A stretch of DNA of 60,484 nucleotides from Pseudomonas sp. UBA4194 (GCF_002379585.1 NZ_DFUE01000019.1:56318-116801); one strand, 5' to 3'. Positions 41,188-53,895 are shown, counted from the stretch's first letter. Made by a program: numbers and translations. The notes: generated by a model not told the origin, from the letters alone.

Positions 41188-42861
41188 TCACCCCTTGGCC
41201 GTCACCACCATCTTCTTCGCGTGCGCCAACGACTCCTTGGTCAGGTCGATACCCCCCAGCATCCGCGCCACCTCTTCCACGCGCTCACCCTTGCCCAGGT
41301 TCGACACCGCAGTACGCGTCTCATCGCTGCCGCGCACTTTGTGCACGAACAAATGGTGGTGCCCTTGGGCTGCTACCTGAGGCAGGTGAGTCACGGTCAG
41401 CACTTGGCCGCGCTCGCCCAGCCGGCGCAGCAGCTGTCCGACGATTTCCGCCGTCGGCCCGCCGATCCCCACGTCCACTTCGTCGAACACCAGCGTCGGC
41501 ACTCGCGAGGTCTGGGCGGTGATCACCTGGATGGCCAGACTGATCCGGGACAGCTCACCACCCGAGGCCACCTTGGCCAAAGGTTTCATGGGCTGGCCCG
41601 GGTTGGCGCTCACCAACAGCTCGACCTGCTCCAACCCATTGGGATGCAGATCTTCGTGGGCGTTGGGCCGCAGCTCGATGGTAAAGCGCCCACCCGGCAT
41701 GCCCAGGCGCTGGATTTCCACCTCTACGGCACTGGCCAGTTGCGCGGCGGCGTGGGTGCGCAGGCCAGTCAACTCCTGCGCCTTCTCTTGATAATGACGG
41801 GCGTAGGCGGCAATCTCTTCGCCCAGCCTTTCGATGGATTCATCGCTGGCGTTCAGGCCTTCCAGCTCTTCCAGCAAGCGGTGCTGCAGCGCCACTACTT
41901 CGGTGGGGTGCACGCGATGCTTGCGCGCCAGGGTGTAGATGGTGTCCAGGCGTTCTTCTATATGTTGCAGGCGGGCCGGGTCGGCCTCGAAGTTATCGAG
42001 GAAGCGATTCAGTTCGCCTACCGCTTCTTCCACCTGTATCTGAGCGGTGGACAACATCGAAGCGGCCTCACCCAGCGCATGGGGTGCATTGCTCACCGCC
42101 CCCAGGCGATTGAGGCTCGCCGTCAGCGCGCTCAGCACATTGCCCGAGTCGTTTTCACTGCAATGGTCGATGACTTGCCGGCAGATGCCGAACAACGCTT
42201 CGGCGTTGGTGAGGTTCTTGTGTTCCTGCTCCAGCTGTTCGAGTTCGTTTTCACCCAGGCCGAGGTTCTCCAGCTCTTCGAGCTGGTAGCTCAGCAACTG
42301 GTGGCGAGCCCGCTGTTCATCGCCGGAATTGGACAGGCGTTCGAACTCCTGACGGGTCTGGCGCCACTTCTGCGCGGCCAAGTGCACCTGGCGTGCCAGG
42401 TCGGTGGCACCGGCATATTCATCGAGCAGGCGCCGGTGGGTGTCGGTCTTGAGCAGCGACTGATGTTCATGCTGGCTGTGGATATCGATCAGCAGTTCAC
42501 CCAGCGACTTGAGGTCACCCAGGGGGCAGGGCGTGCCGTTGATATAGCCGCGTGAGCCGCCCTTGGCGGTGATTACCCGGCGCAGGATGCACGGCCCTTC
42601 GCTGTCCAGGTCGCGCTCGGCCAGCCAGGTGCCGGCTTCGGGGATGTCAGCCAGGTCGAAGGTTGCCAGGATATCCGCCTTGTCCGCACCTGGGCGCACC
42701 ACGCCACTGTCGGCTCGGTCGCCCAGCGCCAGGCCCAGAGCGTCGAGCATGATCGACTTGCCCGCACCGGTTTCACCGGTGATCACGCTCATCCCACGCT
42801 CGAGCTCGAGGTCCAGATGTTCGACGATGGCATAGTTGTGTACGGACAGGTGCACCAGCAT
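41188..42861 (-). CDS. recN: DNA repair protein RecN
   Basis: A 557-aa SMC-like protein: Walker A GETGAGKSI near residue 30, a central coiled coil (~150-380), and the C-terminal signature (GGELSRISLAIQVI; LVFDEVDVGIGGPTAEIVGQ). It acts in double-strand break repair. It is divergent from the grpE-dnaK-dnaJ operon, with a BIME and the heat-shock promoter between them. The length is typical. Confidence 0.97.
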   Translation of the reverse strand: MLVHLSVHNYAIVEHLDLELERGMSVITGETGAGKSIMLDALGLALGDRADSGVVRPGADKADILATFDLADIPEAGTWLAERDLDSEGPCILRRVITAKGGSRGYINGTPCPLGDLKSLGELLIDIHSQHEHQSLLKTDTHRRLLDEYAGATDLARQVHLAAQKWRQTRQEFERLSNSGDEQRARHQLLSYQLEELENLGLGENELEQLEQEHKNLTNAEALFGICRQVIDHCSENDSGNVLSALTASLNRLGAVSNAPHALGEAASMLSTAQIQVEEAVGELNRFLDNFEADPARLQHIEERLDTIYTLARKHRVHPTEVVALQHRLLEELEGLNASDESIERLGEEIAAYARHYQEKAQELTGLRTHAAAQLASAVEVEIQRLGMPGGRFTIELRPNAHEDLHPNGLEQVELLVSANPGQPMKPLAKVASGGELSRISLAIQVITAQTSRVPTLVFDEVDVGIGGPTAEIVGQLLRRLGERGQVLTVTHLPQVAAQGHHHLFVHKVRGSDETRTAVSNLGKGERVEEVARMLGGIDLTKESLAHAKKMVVTAKG

Positions 42862-42970
42862 AAGACCGCCCCCAAGGCATGAATGTCTGGTTATTTATAC
42901 AGTGTTTTATCCAGTGCTGACAATCTCACCCGTTAGCTCGATTCACCATGAAAACCCAAACCCTTATACC

Positions 42971-43058
42971 TGTAGCAGCGGATTCATCCGCGTCCCGCCT
43001 CGACGCGGCCCTCCTCGGAGCGCCGTAGAAACCTGACGCGGATGAATCCGCTGCTACG
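42971..43058. repeat. Inverted repeat pair (BIME-type), stem CGGAT/ATCCG
   Basis: Mirror copies TGTAGCAGCGGATTCATCCG and its complement, around ~40 bp. The outer GTAGCAGCGG is the same as at 38220 but the hairpin stem differs with compensatory change. It lies just upstream of the sigma-32-type promoter of grpE, an unusual place for a BIME. Confidence 0.8.
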
Positions 43059-43064
43059 GGGCCT

Positions 43065-43092
43065 CTTGAAGCTGGGAATTGCGACCCCATAT
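43065..43092 (+). promoter_or_regulatory. Sigma-32 (heat-shock) promoter of grpE-dnaK-dnaJ
   Basis: CTTGAA (43065-43070), then 14 bp, then CCCCATAT (43085-43092), close to the heat-shock consensus CTTGAA-N(13-15)-CCCCATTTA. It is 55 bp before grpE and fits expected regulation by RpoH. Confidence 0.8.
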
Positions 43093-43146
43093 ACCGGGAC
43101 AGAAGCGCGAGTCGACCTCGCGGACGTTATCGAAAGGAGAGCAACA

Positions 43147-43713
43147 ATGGCTGACGAACAGAATCTGGACGATCAGAATCTAGACGCGAAACCAGCTGCC
43201 GACGCCGGCGCTGAAGACCTCACCGCACGTGTGCAGGTGCTCGAAGAGCAGTTGGCCGCCGCCCAGGATCAGTCCCTGCGCGTTGCTGCCGACCTGCAGA
43301 ACGTTCGCCGCCGTGCCGAGCAGGATGTAGAAAAGGCGCACAAGTTCGCCCTGGAAAAATTTGCGGGCGACCTGCTGCCGATCATCGACAGCCTGGAGCG
43401 CGGCATCGAGCTGTCGAACCCGGACGACGAAAGCATTCGCCCCATGCGCGAAGGCATCGAGCTGACCCTGAAGATGTTCCAGGACACGCTCAAGCGCTAC
43501 AACCTCGAAGCGTTGGACCCGCACGGCGAGCCGTTCAACGCCGAGCACCATCAGGCCATGGCCATGCAGGAAAGCGCGGACGTCGAACCCAACAGCGTGC
43601 TGAAAGTGTTCCAGAAGGGCTATCAGCTCAATGGCCGCCTGTTGCGCCCGGCCATGGTCGTGGTCAGCAAGGCTCCGGCACCGGTTTCGCCTTCGATTGA
43701 CGAACAGGCTTGA
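43147..43713 (+). CDS. grpE: Nucleotide exchange factor GrpE
   Basis: A 188-aa protein with an acidic N-terminus, a long coiled coil (RVQVLEEQLAAAQDQSLRVA) and the C-terminal beta domain (YQLNGRLLRPAMVVVSKA). It releases ADP from DnaK. ATG 43147 with AAAGGAGA upstream is preferred to 43042, which would overlap the heat-shock promoter. Confidence 0.95.
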   Translation: MADEQNLDDQNLDAKPAADAGAEDLTARVQVLEEQLAAAQDQSLRVAADLQNVRRRAEQDVEKAHKFALEKFAGDLLPIIDSLERGIELSNPDDESIRPMREGIELTLKMFQDTLKRYNLEALDPHGEPFNAEHHQAMAMQESADVEPNSVLKVFQKGYQLNGRLLRPAMVVVSKAPAPVSPSIDEQA

Positions 43714-43828
43714 AATCGGCCGCCAGGCCCCCATTTAAGAGTCAAGCGTTTCAGTGCTACCGCAGTCAGCCACCACTGCTGCGGCAACCAAATCCAAATT
43801 TTCGGGCCATAGCGCCAGGAGAAGAAAC

Positions 43829-45748
43829 ATGGGCAAGATTATCGGTATCGACCTGGGGACCACCAACTCCTGCGTCTCCATTCTGGAAAACGGCAAGGCC
43901 AAGGTTATCGAGAACGCCGAAGGCGCTCGTACCACCCCGTCGATCATTGCATACGCCAACGACGGTGAAATTCTGGTCGGCCAGTCCGCCAAGCGTCAGG
44001 CAGTCACCAACCCGCACAACACCCTGTACGCGGTGAAGCGTTTGATCGGCCGTCGCTTCGAAGAAGACGTCGTGCAGAAAGACATCCAGATGGTCCCTTA
44101 CAAGATCGTCAAGGCTGACAACAACGACGCCTGGGTCGAAGTCAACGGCCAAAAAATGGCACCGCCACAGATCTCGGCTGAAATCTTGAAAAAGATGAAG
44201 AAAACCGCCGAAGACTACTTGGGCGAAGCCGTGACCGAAGCGGTCATCACCGTACCGGCCTACTTCAACGACAGCCAGCGTCAGGCCACCAAGGACGCCG
44301 GCCGTATTGCCGGTCTGGACGTCAAGCGCATCATCAACGAACCTACCGCGGCCGCACTGGCCTACGGCATGGACAAAGCCAAGGGCGACCACACTGTCAT
44401 CGTTTATGACCTGGGTGGCGGTACCTTCGACGTGTCCGTGATCGAAATCGCCGAAGTAGACGGCGAGCACCAGTTCGAGGTGTTGGCCACCAACGGCGAC
44501 ACCTTCCTGGGTGGTGAAGACTTCGACATCCGCTTGATCGACTACCTCGTAGACGAATTCAAGAAAGAAAGCGGCATGAACCTCAAGGGCGACCCGCTGG
44601 CCATGCAGCGCCTGAAAGAAGCAGCCGAGAAAGCCAAGATCGAACTGTCCTCGAGCCAGTCGACCGACGTCAACCTGCCGTACATCACTGCAGACGCGAC
44701 CGGTCCGAAGCACCTGAACGTGAAGATCTCCCGCGCCAAGCTGGAATCGCTGGTCGAAGACCTGGTTCAACGCACCATCGAGCCCTGCCGCATCGCCATG
44801 AAAGACGCCGGTATCGACGTCGGCGCGATCAACGACGTGATCCTGGTCGGCGGTCAGACCCGTATGCCGCTGGTGCAGAAGCTGGTAACCGATTTCTTCG
44901 GCAAAGAAGCTCGCAAAGACGTCAACCCTGACGAAGCCGTTGCCATGGGTGCTGCCATCCAGGGCGCCGTTCTGGCCGGTGACGTCAAAGACGTTCTGCT
45001 GCTCGACGTCAGCCCGCTGACCCTGGGTATCGAAACCATGGGCGGCGTGATGACCGCGCTGATCGAGAAGAACACCACGATTCCTACCAAGAAATCGCAG
45101 GTATTCTCGACCGCCGATGACAACCAGGGCGCTGTGACCATTCACGTGCTGCAAGGTGAGCGTAAGCAAGCCGGTCAGAACAAGTCCCTGGGCAAGTTCG
45201 ACCTGGCCGAGATTCCACCGGCGCCACGCGGTGTGCCACAGATCGAAGTGACCTTCGACATCGACGCCAACGGCATCCTGCACGTCGGCGCGAAAGACAA
45301 GGCTACTGGCAAGACCCAGTCCATCGTGATCAAGGCCAACTCGGGTCTGTCTGAAGAAGAAATTCAACAGATGGTTCGCGACGCCGAAGTCAACGCTGAA
45401 GAAGACCGCAAGTTCGAAGAGCTGGCCGCTGCCCGTAACCAGGGTGATGCACTGGTGCACTCGACTCGCAAGATGGTCGCCGATGCGGGTGACAAGGTCT
45501 CCGCCGAAGAGAAAACCGCTATCGAAGCTGCTGTAGTAGCGCTGGAAACTGCGGTCAAGGGCGACGACAAGGCTGCTATCGACGCCAAGGTCGAAGAGCT
45601 GTCCAAAGTCTCCGCGCCAGTGGCTCAGAAAATGTACGCCGACCAGGCCGAAAAACCTGAAGGCGCAGCGGCCCAGCCAGCGGAAGAAGCCGGTAAGCAC
45701 GACGACGTCGTCGATGCCGAGTTCGAAGAAGTGAAAGACAACAAGTAA
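43829..45748 (+). CDS. dnaK: Chaperone DnaK (Hsp70)
   Basis: A 639-aa Hsp70. ATPase domain: GIDLGTTNSCVS, VYDLGGGTFDVS and the linker DVLLLDVSPLTLGIETMGG. The substrate-binding part and a Glu/Ala-rich lid follow, ending EFEEVKDNK. It works with DnaJ and GrpE in protein folding. The start at 43829 (GGAGAAG upstream) is the usual one; a frame extension to 43754 is not supported. The gene is 115 bp after grpE. Confidence 0.98.
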   Translation: MGKIIGIDLGTTNSCVSILENGKAKVIENAEGARTTPSIIAYANDGEILVGQSAKRQAVTNPHNTLYAVKRLIGRRFEEDVVQKDIQMVPYKIVKADNNDAWVEVNGQKMAPPQISAEILKKMKKTAEDYLGEAVTEAVITVPAYFNDSQRQATKDAGRIAGLDVKRIINEPTAAALAYGMDKAKGDHTVIVYDLGGGTFDVSVIEIAEVDGEHQFEVLATNGDTFLGGEDFDIRLIDYLVDEFKKESGMNLKGDPLAMQRLKEAAEKAKIELSSSQSTDVNLPYITADATGPKHLNVKISRAKLESLVEDLVQRTIEPCRIAMKDAGIDVGAINDVILVGGQTRMPLVQKLVTDFFGKEARKDVNPDEAVAMGAAIQGAVLAGDVKDVLLLDVSPLTLGIETMGGVMTALIEKNTTIPTKKSQVFSTADDNQGAVTIHVLQGERKQAGQNKSLGKFDLAEIPPAPRGVPQIEVTFDIDANGILHVGAKDKATGKTQSIVIKANSGLSEEEIQQMVRDAEVNAEEDRKFEELAAARNQGDALVHSTRKMVADAGDKVSAEEKTAIEAAVVALETAVKGDDKAAIDAKVEELSKVSAPVAQKMYADQAEKPEGAAAQPAEEAGKHDDVVDAEFEEVKDNK

Positions 45749-45808
45749 GCACTGCTTGTTGGTCGGCCGGTTGACTGTGCTTGCACAGTGACTGGTAGGA
45801 TGTCGCCG

Positions 45809-45828
45809 CGCGGGGGCTTGCTCCCGCG
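45809..45828. repeat. GC-rich hairpin between dnaK and dnaJ
   Basis: CGCGGG and CCCGCG around GGCTTGCT form a hairpin in the 190-bp gap between dnaK and dnaJ. It could lower dnaJ transcription relative to dnaK. It resembles Pseudomonas REP sequences of the GGGCTTGCTCCC type. Nothing else is seen in the gap. Confidence 0.5.
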
Positions 45829-45938
45829 TTGGCGTGTCTGGAATACACGAATTTTAACAACATGCGACAGCGATCGGATGTTGGCGGCGCGGTCAGCGGC
45901 GCCCCTGCGTGCTGGCTCCCAAAAGAGTACAAAGACTT

Positions 45939-47063
45939 ATGGCAAAGCGTGACTATTACGAGGTTCTGGGGGTGGAGCGTGGCTCCAGCGAGGCCGATCT
46001 GAAAAAGGCCTATCGCCGCCTCGCGATGAAACACCACCCGGACCGCAACCCGGACAACAAAGAGTCGGAAGAAGCATTCAAAGAGGCCAATGAGGCCTAT
46101 GAAGTGTTGTCCGACGCCAGCAAGCGTGCGGCCTACGACCAGTACGGTCATGCCGGCGTCGACCCCAGCATGGGCGGCGGCGGTGCAGGCTTCGGCGGGC
46201 AGAACTTCTCCGATATCTTCGGTGACGTGTTCAGCGACTTCTTCGGCGGCGGCCGCGGTGGTGGTCGTGGCGGTGCACAGCGGGGCAGCGACTTGCGTTA
46301 CACCCTGGAGCTGAACCTGGAAGAGGCCGTGCGCGGCACCACGGTCAGCATCCGCGTGCCCACCCTGGTCAACTGCAAGCCGTGCGACGGCAGTGGTGCC
46401 AAGAAAGGCTCTTCGCCGATCACCTGCCCCACCTGTGGCGGTATCGGTCAGGTCCGCATGCAGCAAGGCTTCTTCTCGGTGCAGCAAACCTGCCCGCGTT
46501 GCCACGGCCAGGGCAAGATCATCTCCGACCCTTGCGACTCCTGCCATGGCGAAGGCCGTGTCGAAGAGTACAAGACCCTGTCGGTGAAAGTGCCGGCCGG
46601 TGTCGACACCGGTGATCGCATTCGTCTGTCGGGCGAAGGCGAGGCGGGCGCTCAGGGTGGCCCGACGGGCGATCTGTACGTGGTCATCAATGTGCGTGAG
46701 CACGCGATTTTCCAGCGTGACGGCAAGCATCTGTTCTGCGAAGTGCCGATCAGCTACACCGACGCGGCCCTGGGCGGCGAGCTGGAAGTGCCGACCCTGG
46801 ACGGTCGGGTCAAGCTGAAGATCCCGGAAGGCACCCAGACCGGCAAGCAATTCCGTCTGCGTGGCAAGGGCGTTGCCCCGGTCCGTGGCGGCGGCGCTGG
46901 CGACCTGATGTGCCGCGTCGCGGTGGAAACGCCGGTCAACCTCAATCGTCGGCAGCGTGAGTTGCTGGAAGAGTTCCGTACCTCGCTGGAAGGCGACGAC
47001 TCCCATTCGCCGAAGGCCAATGGCTGGTTCGAAGGTGTGAAGCGTTTCTTCGGTGACCTGTAA
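45939..47063 (+). CDS. dnaJ: Co-chaperone DnaJ (Hsp40)
   Basis: A 374-aa protein. J-domain with HPD (KHHPDRN), a Gly-rich linker (GGGRGGGRGGAQ), four CxxCxGxG zinc motifs (CKPCDGSGAKK; CPTCGGIGQ; CPRCHGQGK; CDSCHGEGR) and the C-terminal peptide-binding domains. It stimulates the DnaK ATPase. The start at 45939 gives MAKRDYYEVLG. The length is normal. Confidence 0.98.
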   Translation: MAKRDYYEVLGVERGSSEADLKKAYRRLAMKHHPDRNPDNKESEEAFKEANEAYEVLSDASKRAAYDQYGHAGVDPSMGGGGAGFGGQNFSDIFGDVFSDFFGGGRGGGRGGAQRGSDLRYTLELNLEEAVRGTTVSIRVPTLVNCKPCDGSGAKKGSSPITCPTCGGIGQVRMQQGFFSVQQTCPRCHGQGKIISDPCDSCHGEGRVEEYKTLSVKVPAGVDTGDRIRLSGEGEAGAQGGPTGDLYVVINVREHAIFQRDGKHLFCEVPISYTDAALGGELEVPTLDGRVKLKIPEGTQTGKQFRLRGKGVAPVRGGGAGDLMCRVAVETPVNLNRRQRELLEEFRTSLEGDDSHSPKANGWFEGVKRFFGDL

Positions 47064-47080
47064 GGCATAAGGATTCGAGC

Positions 47081-47884
47081 ATGCGACGTATAGCTGTGAT
47101 GGGCGCCGCCGGGCGCATGGGCAAGACCTTGATCGAAGCGGTACAGCAGGCACCGGGTGCCGGCTTGACTGCGGCGGTCGACCGTCCCGACAGCACCCTG
47201 GTGGGTGCCGACGCCGGCGAGCTCGCTGCACTGGGCCGCATCGGTGTGCCGTTGTCCGGTGACATCGCCAAGGTGGCCGACGAGTTCGACGTGCTGATCG
47301 ACTTCACTCACCCTACGGTGACCCTGAAGAACCTGGCGTTCTGCCGCAAGGCGGGCAAGGCCATGGTGATCGGCACCACCGGCTTCAGTGTCGAGGAAAA
47401 GGCGCTGCTGGCTGAAGCCGGCAAGGACATCCCAATCGTCTTTGCTGCCAACTTCAGCGTCGGCGTTAATCTGTGCCTCAAGCTGCTCGACACCGCTGCT
47501 CGGGTATTGGGTGACGAGGTCGACATCGAGATCATGGAGGCTCATCACCGGCACAAGGTCGATGCCCCTTCGGGTACGGCGGTGCGCATGGGTGAAGTGG
47601 TCGCCAATGCCCTGGGGCGTGACCTCAAGGAAGTGGCCGTATACGGTCGCGAAGGCCAGACCGGCGCCCGTGATCGCCAGACCATCGGCTTCGCCACCGT
47701 GCGTGCCGGTGACGTGGTGGGGGATCACACGGTGTTGTTCGCCGCCGACGGCGAGCGCGTCGAGATCACCCACAAGGCGTCCAGCCGCATGACCTTTGCC
47801 AAGGGGGCCGTACGTGCGGCGCTGTGGCTCGACGGTCGTGCGCCGGGGTTCTACGATATGCAGGATGTACTGGATCTGCATTGA
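47081..47884 (+). CDS. dapB: 4-hydroxy-tetrahydrodipicolinate reductase DapB
   Basis: A 267-aa enzyme: NAD(P)-binding VMGAAGRMGKTL at the N-terminus, GTTGFS, EAHHRHKVDAPSGTAVRM (catalytic His and Lys) and GDHTVLFA. It reduces the lysine/diaminopimelate precursor. 17 bp after dnaJ, in the same direction. Confidence 0.98.
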   Translation: MRRIAVMGAAGRMGKTLIEAVQQAPGAGLTAAVDRPDSTLVGADAGELAALGRIGVPLSGDIAKVADEFDVLIDFTHPTVTLKNLAFCRKAGKAMVIGTTGFSVEEKALLAEAGKDIPIVFAANFSVGVNLCLKLLDTAARVLGDEVDIEIMEAHHRHKVDAPSGTAVRMGEVVANALGRDLKEVAVYGREGQTGARDRQTIGFATVRAGDVVGDHTVLFAADGERVEITHKASSRMTFAKGAVRAALWLDGRAPGFYDMQDVLDLH

Positions 47885-47939
47885 GGCTGATGACTGCTTC
47901 GCGGCTCGGCGCCGCTCCTGCAGGGTAACCTCGGAAACC

Positions 47940-47971
47940 TTGTGGGAGCGGGCTCTGCCCGCGACCAGGCC
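47940..47971. repeat. Single REP in the dapB-carA gap
   Basis: TGTGGGAGCGGGCTCTGCCC and following CGCG, the same type as in the fur-recN gap. It is a lone copy in a 310-bp intergenic region. Confidence 0.85.
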
Positions 47972-48067
47972 CTCGATACCGCCGCAAAACCCCGCCCCCT
48001 GTCGCATCACGCGAACTCCGCAGCGCATTTGCGGTAGACCAAAACACCTCTTTTCTGTAAGCTACAG

Positions 48068-48088
48068 CTTTAGTGTGTCCACTAAAAG
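48068..48088. promoter_or_regulatory. carA leader hairpin
   Basis: TTTAGTG-TGTC-CACTAAA (48069-48086) in the leader before carA. It is a 7-bp perfect stem with a 4-nt loop. It may be an attenuator-like or regulator site; no pyrimidine or arginine box was identified with confidence. Confidence 0.4.
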
Positions 48089-48194
48089 CGCGCAGATAAT
48101 TCGATGAAAAGAAGCGGGGTGACGTATCCATACGGCATTCCGCTTTTTTACAACCTGCGATCGCCCTTTCAGGCTTTATTTACGGGAGGTCTTC

Positions 48195-49331
48195 TTGACT
48201 AAGCCAGCCATACTCGCCCTTGCCGATGGCAGCATCTTTCGCGGCGAAGCCATTGGAGCCGACGGTCAAACCGTTGGTGAGGTGGTGTTCAACACCGCAA
48301 TGACCGGCTATCAGGAAATCCTTACCGATCCTTCCTATGCCCAGCAGATCGTTACCCTGACTTACCCGCACATCGGCAACACCGGCACCACCCCCGAAGA
48401 CGCCGAGTCCAACCGCGTCTGGTCGGCCGGCCTGGTGATTCGCGACCTGCCGTTGGTGGCCAGCAACTGGCGCAACACCCAGCCGCTGGACGAGTACCTC
48501 AAAGCCAACAACGTCGTCGCCATCGCCGGCATCGACACTCGCCGCCTGACCCGTATCCTGCGTGAGAAAGGCGCCCAGAACGGCTGCATCATGGCGGGCG
48601 ACGACATCAGCGAAGAAGCGGCCATCGCCGCTGCGCGCGCCTTCCCGGGTCTCAAGGGCATGGACCTGGCCAAGGAAGTCAGCACCAAGGACACCTACCA
48701 GTGGCGCTCCAGCGTCTGGGACCTGAAAACCGACAGCCATCCCGAAGTCGCCAACAGCGAACTGCCATACCACGTCGTGGCCTACGACTACGGCGTCAAG
48801 GTCAACATCCTGCGCATGCTGGTCGAGCGCGGCTGCCACCTGACCGTGGTGCCGGCGCAAACCCCGGCCGCCGACGTGCTGGCGCTCAACCCCGACGGCG
48901 TGTTCCTGTCCAACGGCCCTGGCGATCCAGAGCCTTGTGACTACGCTATCCAGGCGATCAAGGAAGTGCTGCAGACCGAGATTCCGGTGTTCGGCATCTG
49001 CCTGGGTCACCAACTGCTGGCCCTGGCCGCCGGTGCCAAGACCGTCAAGATGGGTCACGGCCACCATGGCGCCAACCACCCGGTGCAGGACACCGACACC
49101 GGTGTGGTCATGATCACCAGCCAGAACCATGGCTTTGCGGTCGACGAAGCCACGCTGCCGAGCAATGTACGCGCGATCCACAAATCGCTGTTCGATGGCA
49201 CCCTTCAGGGCATCGAGCTGACCGACAAGGCCGCGTTCAGCTTCCAGGGTCACCCTGAAGCCAGTCCGGGCCCGAATGACGTCGCGCCGCTGTTCGATCG
49301 CTTTATCGAGTCCATGGCCAAGCGCCGCTGA
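48195..49331 (+). CDS. carA: Carbamoyl-phosphate synthase small subunit CarA
   Basis: A 378-aa glutamine amidotransferase. The class I GATase domain contains FGICLGHQLLALA (catalytic Cys in GICLGH) and the His-Glu pair (FQGHPEASPG). The start is a TTG codon (48195), supported by GGGAGG upstream and by the conserved MTKPAILALADG. It supplies ammonia to CarB. A 125-bp gap separates it from carB. Confidence 0.97.
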   Translation: MTKPAILALADGSIFRGEAIGADGQTVGEVVFNTAMTGYQEILTDPSYAQQIVTLTYPHIGNTGTTPEDAESNRVWSAGLVIRDLPLVASNWRNTQPLDEYLKANNVVAIAGIDTRRLTRILREKGAQNGCIMAGDDISEEAAIAAARAFPGLKGMDLAKEVSTKDTYQWRSSVWDLKTDSHPEVANSELPYHVVAYDYGVKVNILRMLVERGCHLTVVPAQTPAADVLALNPDGVFLSNGPGDPEPCDYAIQAIKEVLQTEIPVFGICLGHQLLALAAGAKTVKMGHGHHGANHPVQDTDTGVVMITSQNHGFAVDEATLPSNVRAIHKSLFDGTLQGIELTDKAAFSFQGHPEASPGPNDVAPLFDRFIESMAKRR

Positions 49332-49456
49332 TCGACGTCGAACCCGTGTGAAACGCGCGCCTGGGCCGGCCCCGTCATCGACGGACCGGCCGCCCAGGCG
49401 CCGCCCCATAAAGTCCAGGCGGCACGCCGACTGAACTGCGGAATTGAGTGAGAACC

Positions 49457-52674
<3,218 letters not shown>

Positions 52675-52678
<4 letters not shown>

Positions 52679-53151
52679 TCAAATATCCCATGACTGTCCA
52701 GGGCGCTCGCGCCCTGGAAGAAGAGCTTACCCATCTGACCAAGGTCGTCCGTCCCAAGCTGAGCCAGGACATCGGCACGGCCCGCGAACTGGGTGACCTA
52801 AAAGAAAACGCCGAATACCATGCCGCGCGTGAACAGCAGGGCATGGTCGAGGCTCGGATTCGTGACATCGAAGGTCGCATGCAGAATGCGGTGATCATCG
52901 ACGTCACCACCATTCCTCACACCGGCAAGGTGATTTTCGGCACGACCGTGGAAATCGCCAACGTGGAGACCGACGAGCGCGTCAAGTACAAGATCGTCGG
53001 TGAGGATGAAGCCGATATCAAGGCGGGCAAGCTGTCCCATGGCTCGCCCATCGCCCGCGCCCTGATCGCCAAGGAAGAAGGCGATGTGGTCACGGTGAAG
53101 ACGCCTGGTGGCGTTATCGAGTACGAGATTGTCGAAGTCGCCCACATTTGA
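52675..53151 (+). CDS. greA: Transcript cleavage factor GreA
   Basis: A 158-aa protein: an N-terminal coiled coil (GARALEEELTHLTKVVRPKL; GDLKENAEYHAAREQQG) with the acidic tip, and the C-terminal FKBP-like domain. It rescues arrested RNA polymerase. ATG overlaps the carB TGA (ATGA). Confidence 0.98.
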
Positions 53152-53575
53152 ACGGCCGCACTCGCGTCATGCGGGCGCGGTGATCTGGCAGCTGACCCAG
53201 GTGCTCTGGGTTGGCGGCCTGTGGATGCTGCACTTCGGCTTGCTGCCGGCGCTGGTGAAGGTCGGCATTGCGCCGTTGCTGGTCGAGGATATCGCCCGTC
53301 AGGTCGGCACATTGCTGGTGGCATTCGCGAGTTTCTGCGCGTTGCTGCAGGCCATGGTGCTGATTCGGGCCGAAGGCGTTCGCGGCGTGTTGCGCGATTT
53401 GCGTGGCCAGCTACTGTGTGTGGTACTGGTGGTGTGCGCGATGTACTTCGCCATAGCGCTGGTACTGACGGAGGCGATGCGCTGGCAGCTGTTCTGCTAC
53501 CTGATTCTGGGTGTCACCGGCCTGGTGCTGGTGGTCCAGCCGATTCCATCGAGAGCGCGCCGGGCGCGCCCTTGA
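53129..53575 (+). CDS. Membrane protein, DUF4149-like
   Basis: About 148 aa, with four hydrophobic segments (VIWQLTQVLWVGGLWMLHFG; LLVAFASFCALLQAMVLI; LLCVVLVVCAMYFAIALVL; LFCYLILGVTGLVLVVQ). The WVGGLWxLHF pattern matches DUF4149 proteins of proteobacteria. The start is uncertain: candidates are GTG 53108, TTG 53129 and GTG 53180, all with weak sites; the frame overlaps the end of greA. The function is unknown. Confidence 0.75.
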   Translation: MSKSPTFERPHSRHAGAVIWQLTQVLWVGGLWMLHFGLLPALVKVGIAPLLVEDIARQVGTLLVAFASFCALLQAMVLIRAEGVRGVLRDLRGQLLCVVLVVCAMYFAIALVLTEAMRWQLFCYLILGVTGLVLVVQPIPSRARRARP

Positions 53576-53586
53576 TGGCGGGTTCA

Positions 53587-53895
53587 TCAGTGAAAGCGAT
53601 GAACGTTGGACAACTGCTTGTTCACTTGCGGGTTCTTGCGGTAAACCAGCGCCATCTTGCCGATGACCTGTACCAGGTCGGCACGGCCGGCCTTGCACAG
53701 TGCGGCAATGGCTTGCAGGCGTTGTTCGCGATCGAGGATGTTGAGTTTGATCTTGATCAGCTCGTGATCGCTCAAGGCGCGTTCGAATTCTGCTAAAACA
53801 CCTTCAGTCAAACCGTTGTCGGCAACCATCAAAACCGGTTTCAGATGGTGGCCAATGGATTTGTACTGTTTCTTCTGCTCCTGAGTGAGCGGCAT
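53587..53895 (-). CDS. yhbY: Ribosome-assembly RNA-binding protein YhbY
   Basis: A 102-aa CRM-domain protein: MPLTQEQKKQYKSIGHHLKP, VLMVADNGLTEGVLAEFERA and the LIKIKLN segment. It is associated with pre-50S ribosome maturation. It is divergent from rlmE (a 100-bp gap), the conserved gammaproteobacterial arrangement. Confidence 0.96.
   Translation of the reverse strand: MPLTQEQKKQYKSIGHHLKPVLMVADNGLTEGVLAEFERALSDHELIKIKLNILDREQRLQAIAALCKAGRADLVQVIGKMALVYRKNPQVNKQLSNVHRFH

Noticed and set aside
41032..42555. 507-aa ORF opposite recN
   Set aside because: Shadow frame; runs through the REP cluster.
43766..45700. 644-aa ORF antisense to dnaK
   Set aside because: It is a mirror of the dnaK reading frame in GC-rich DNA, with no start site or family motifs.
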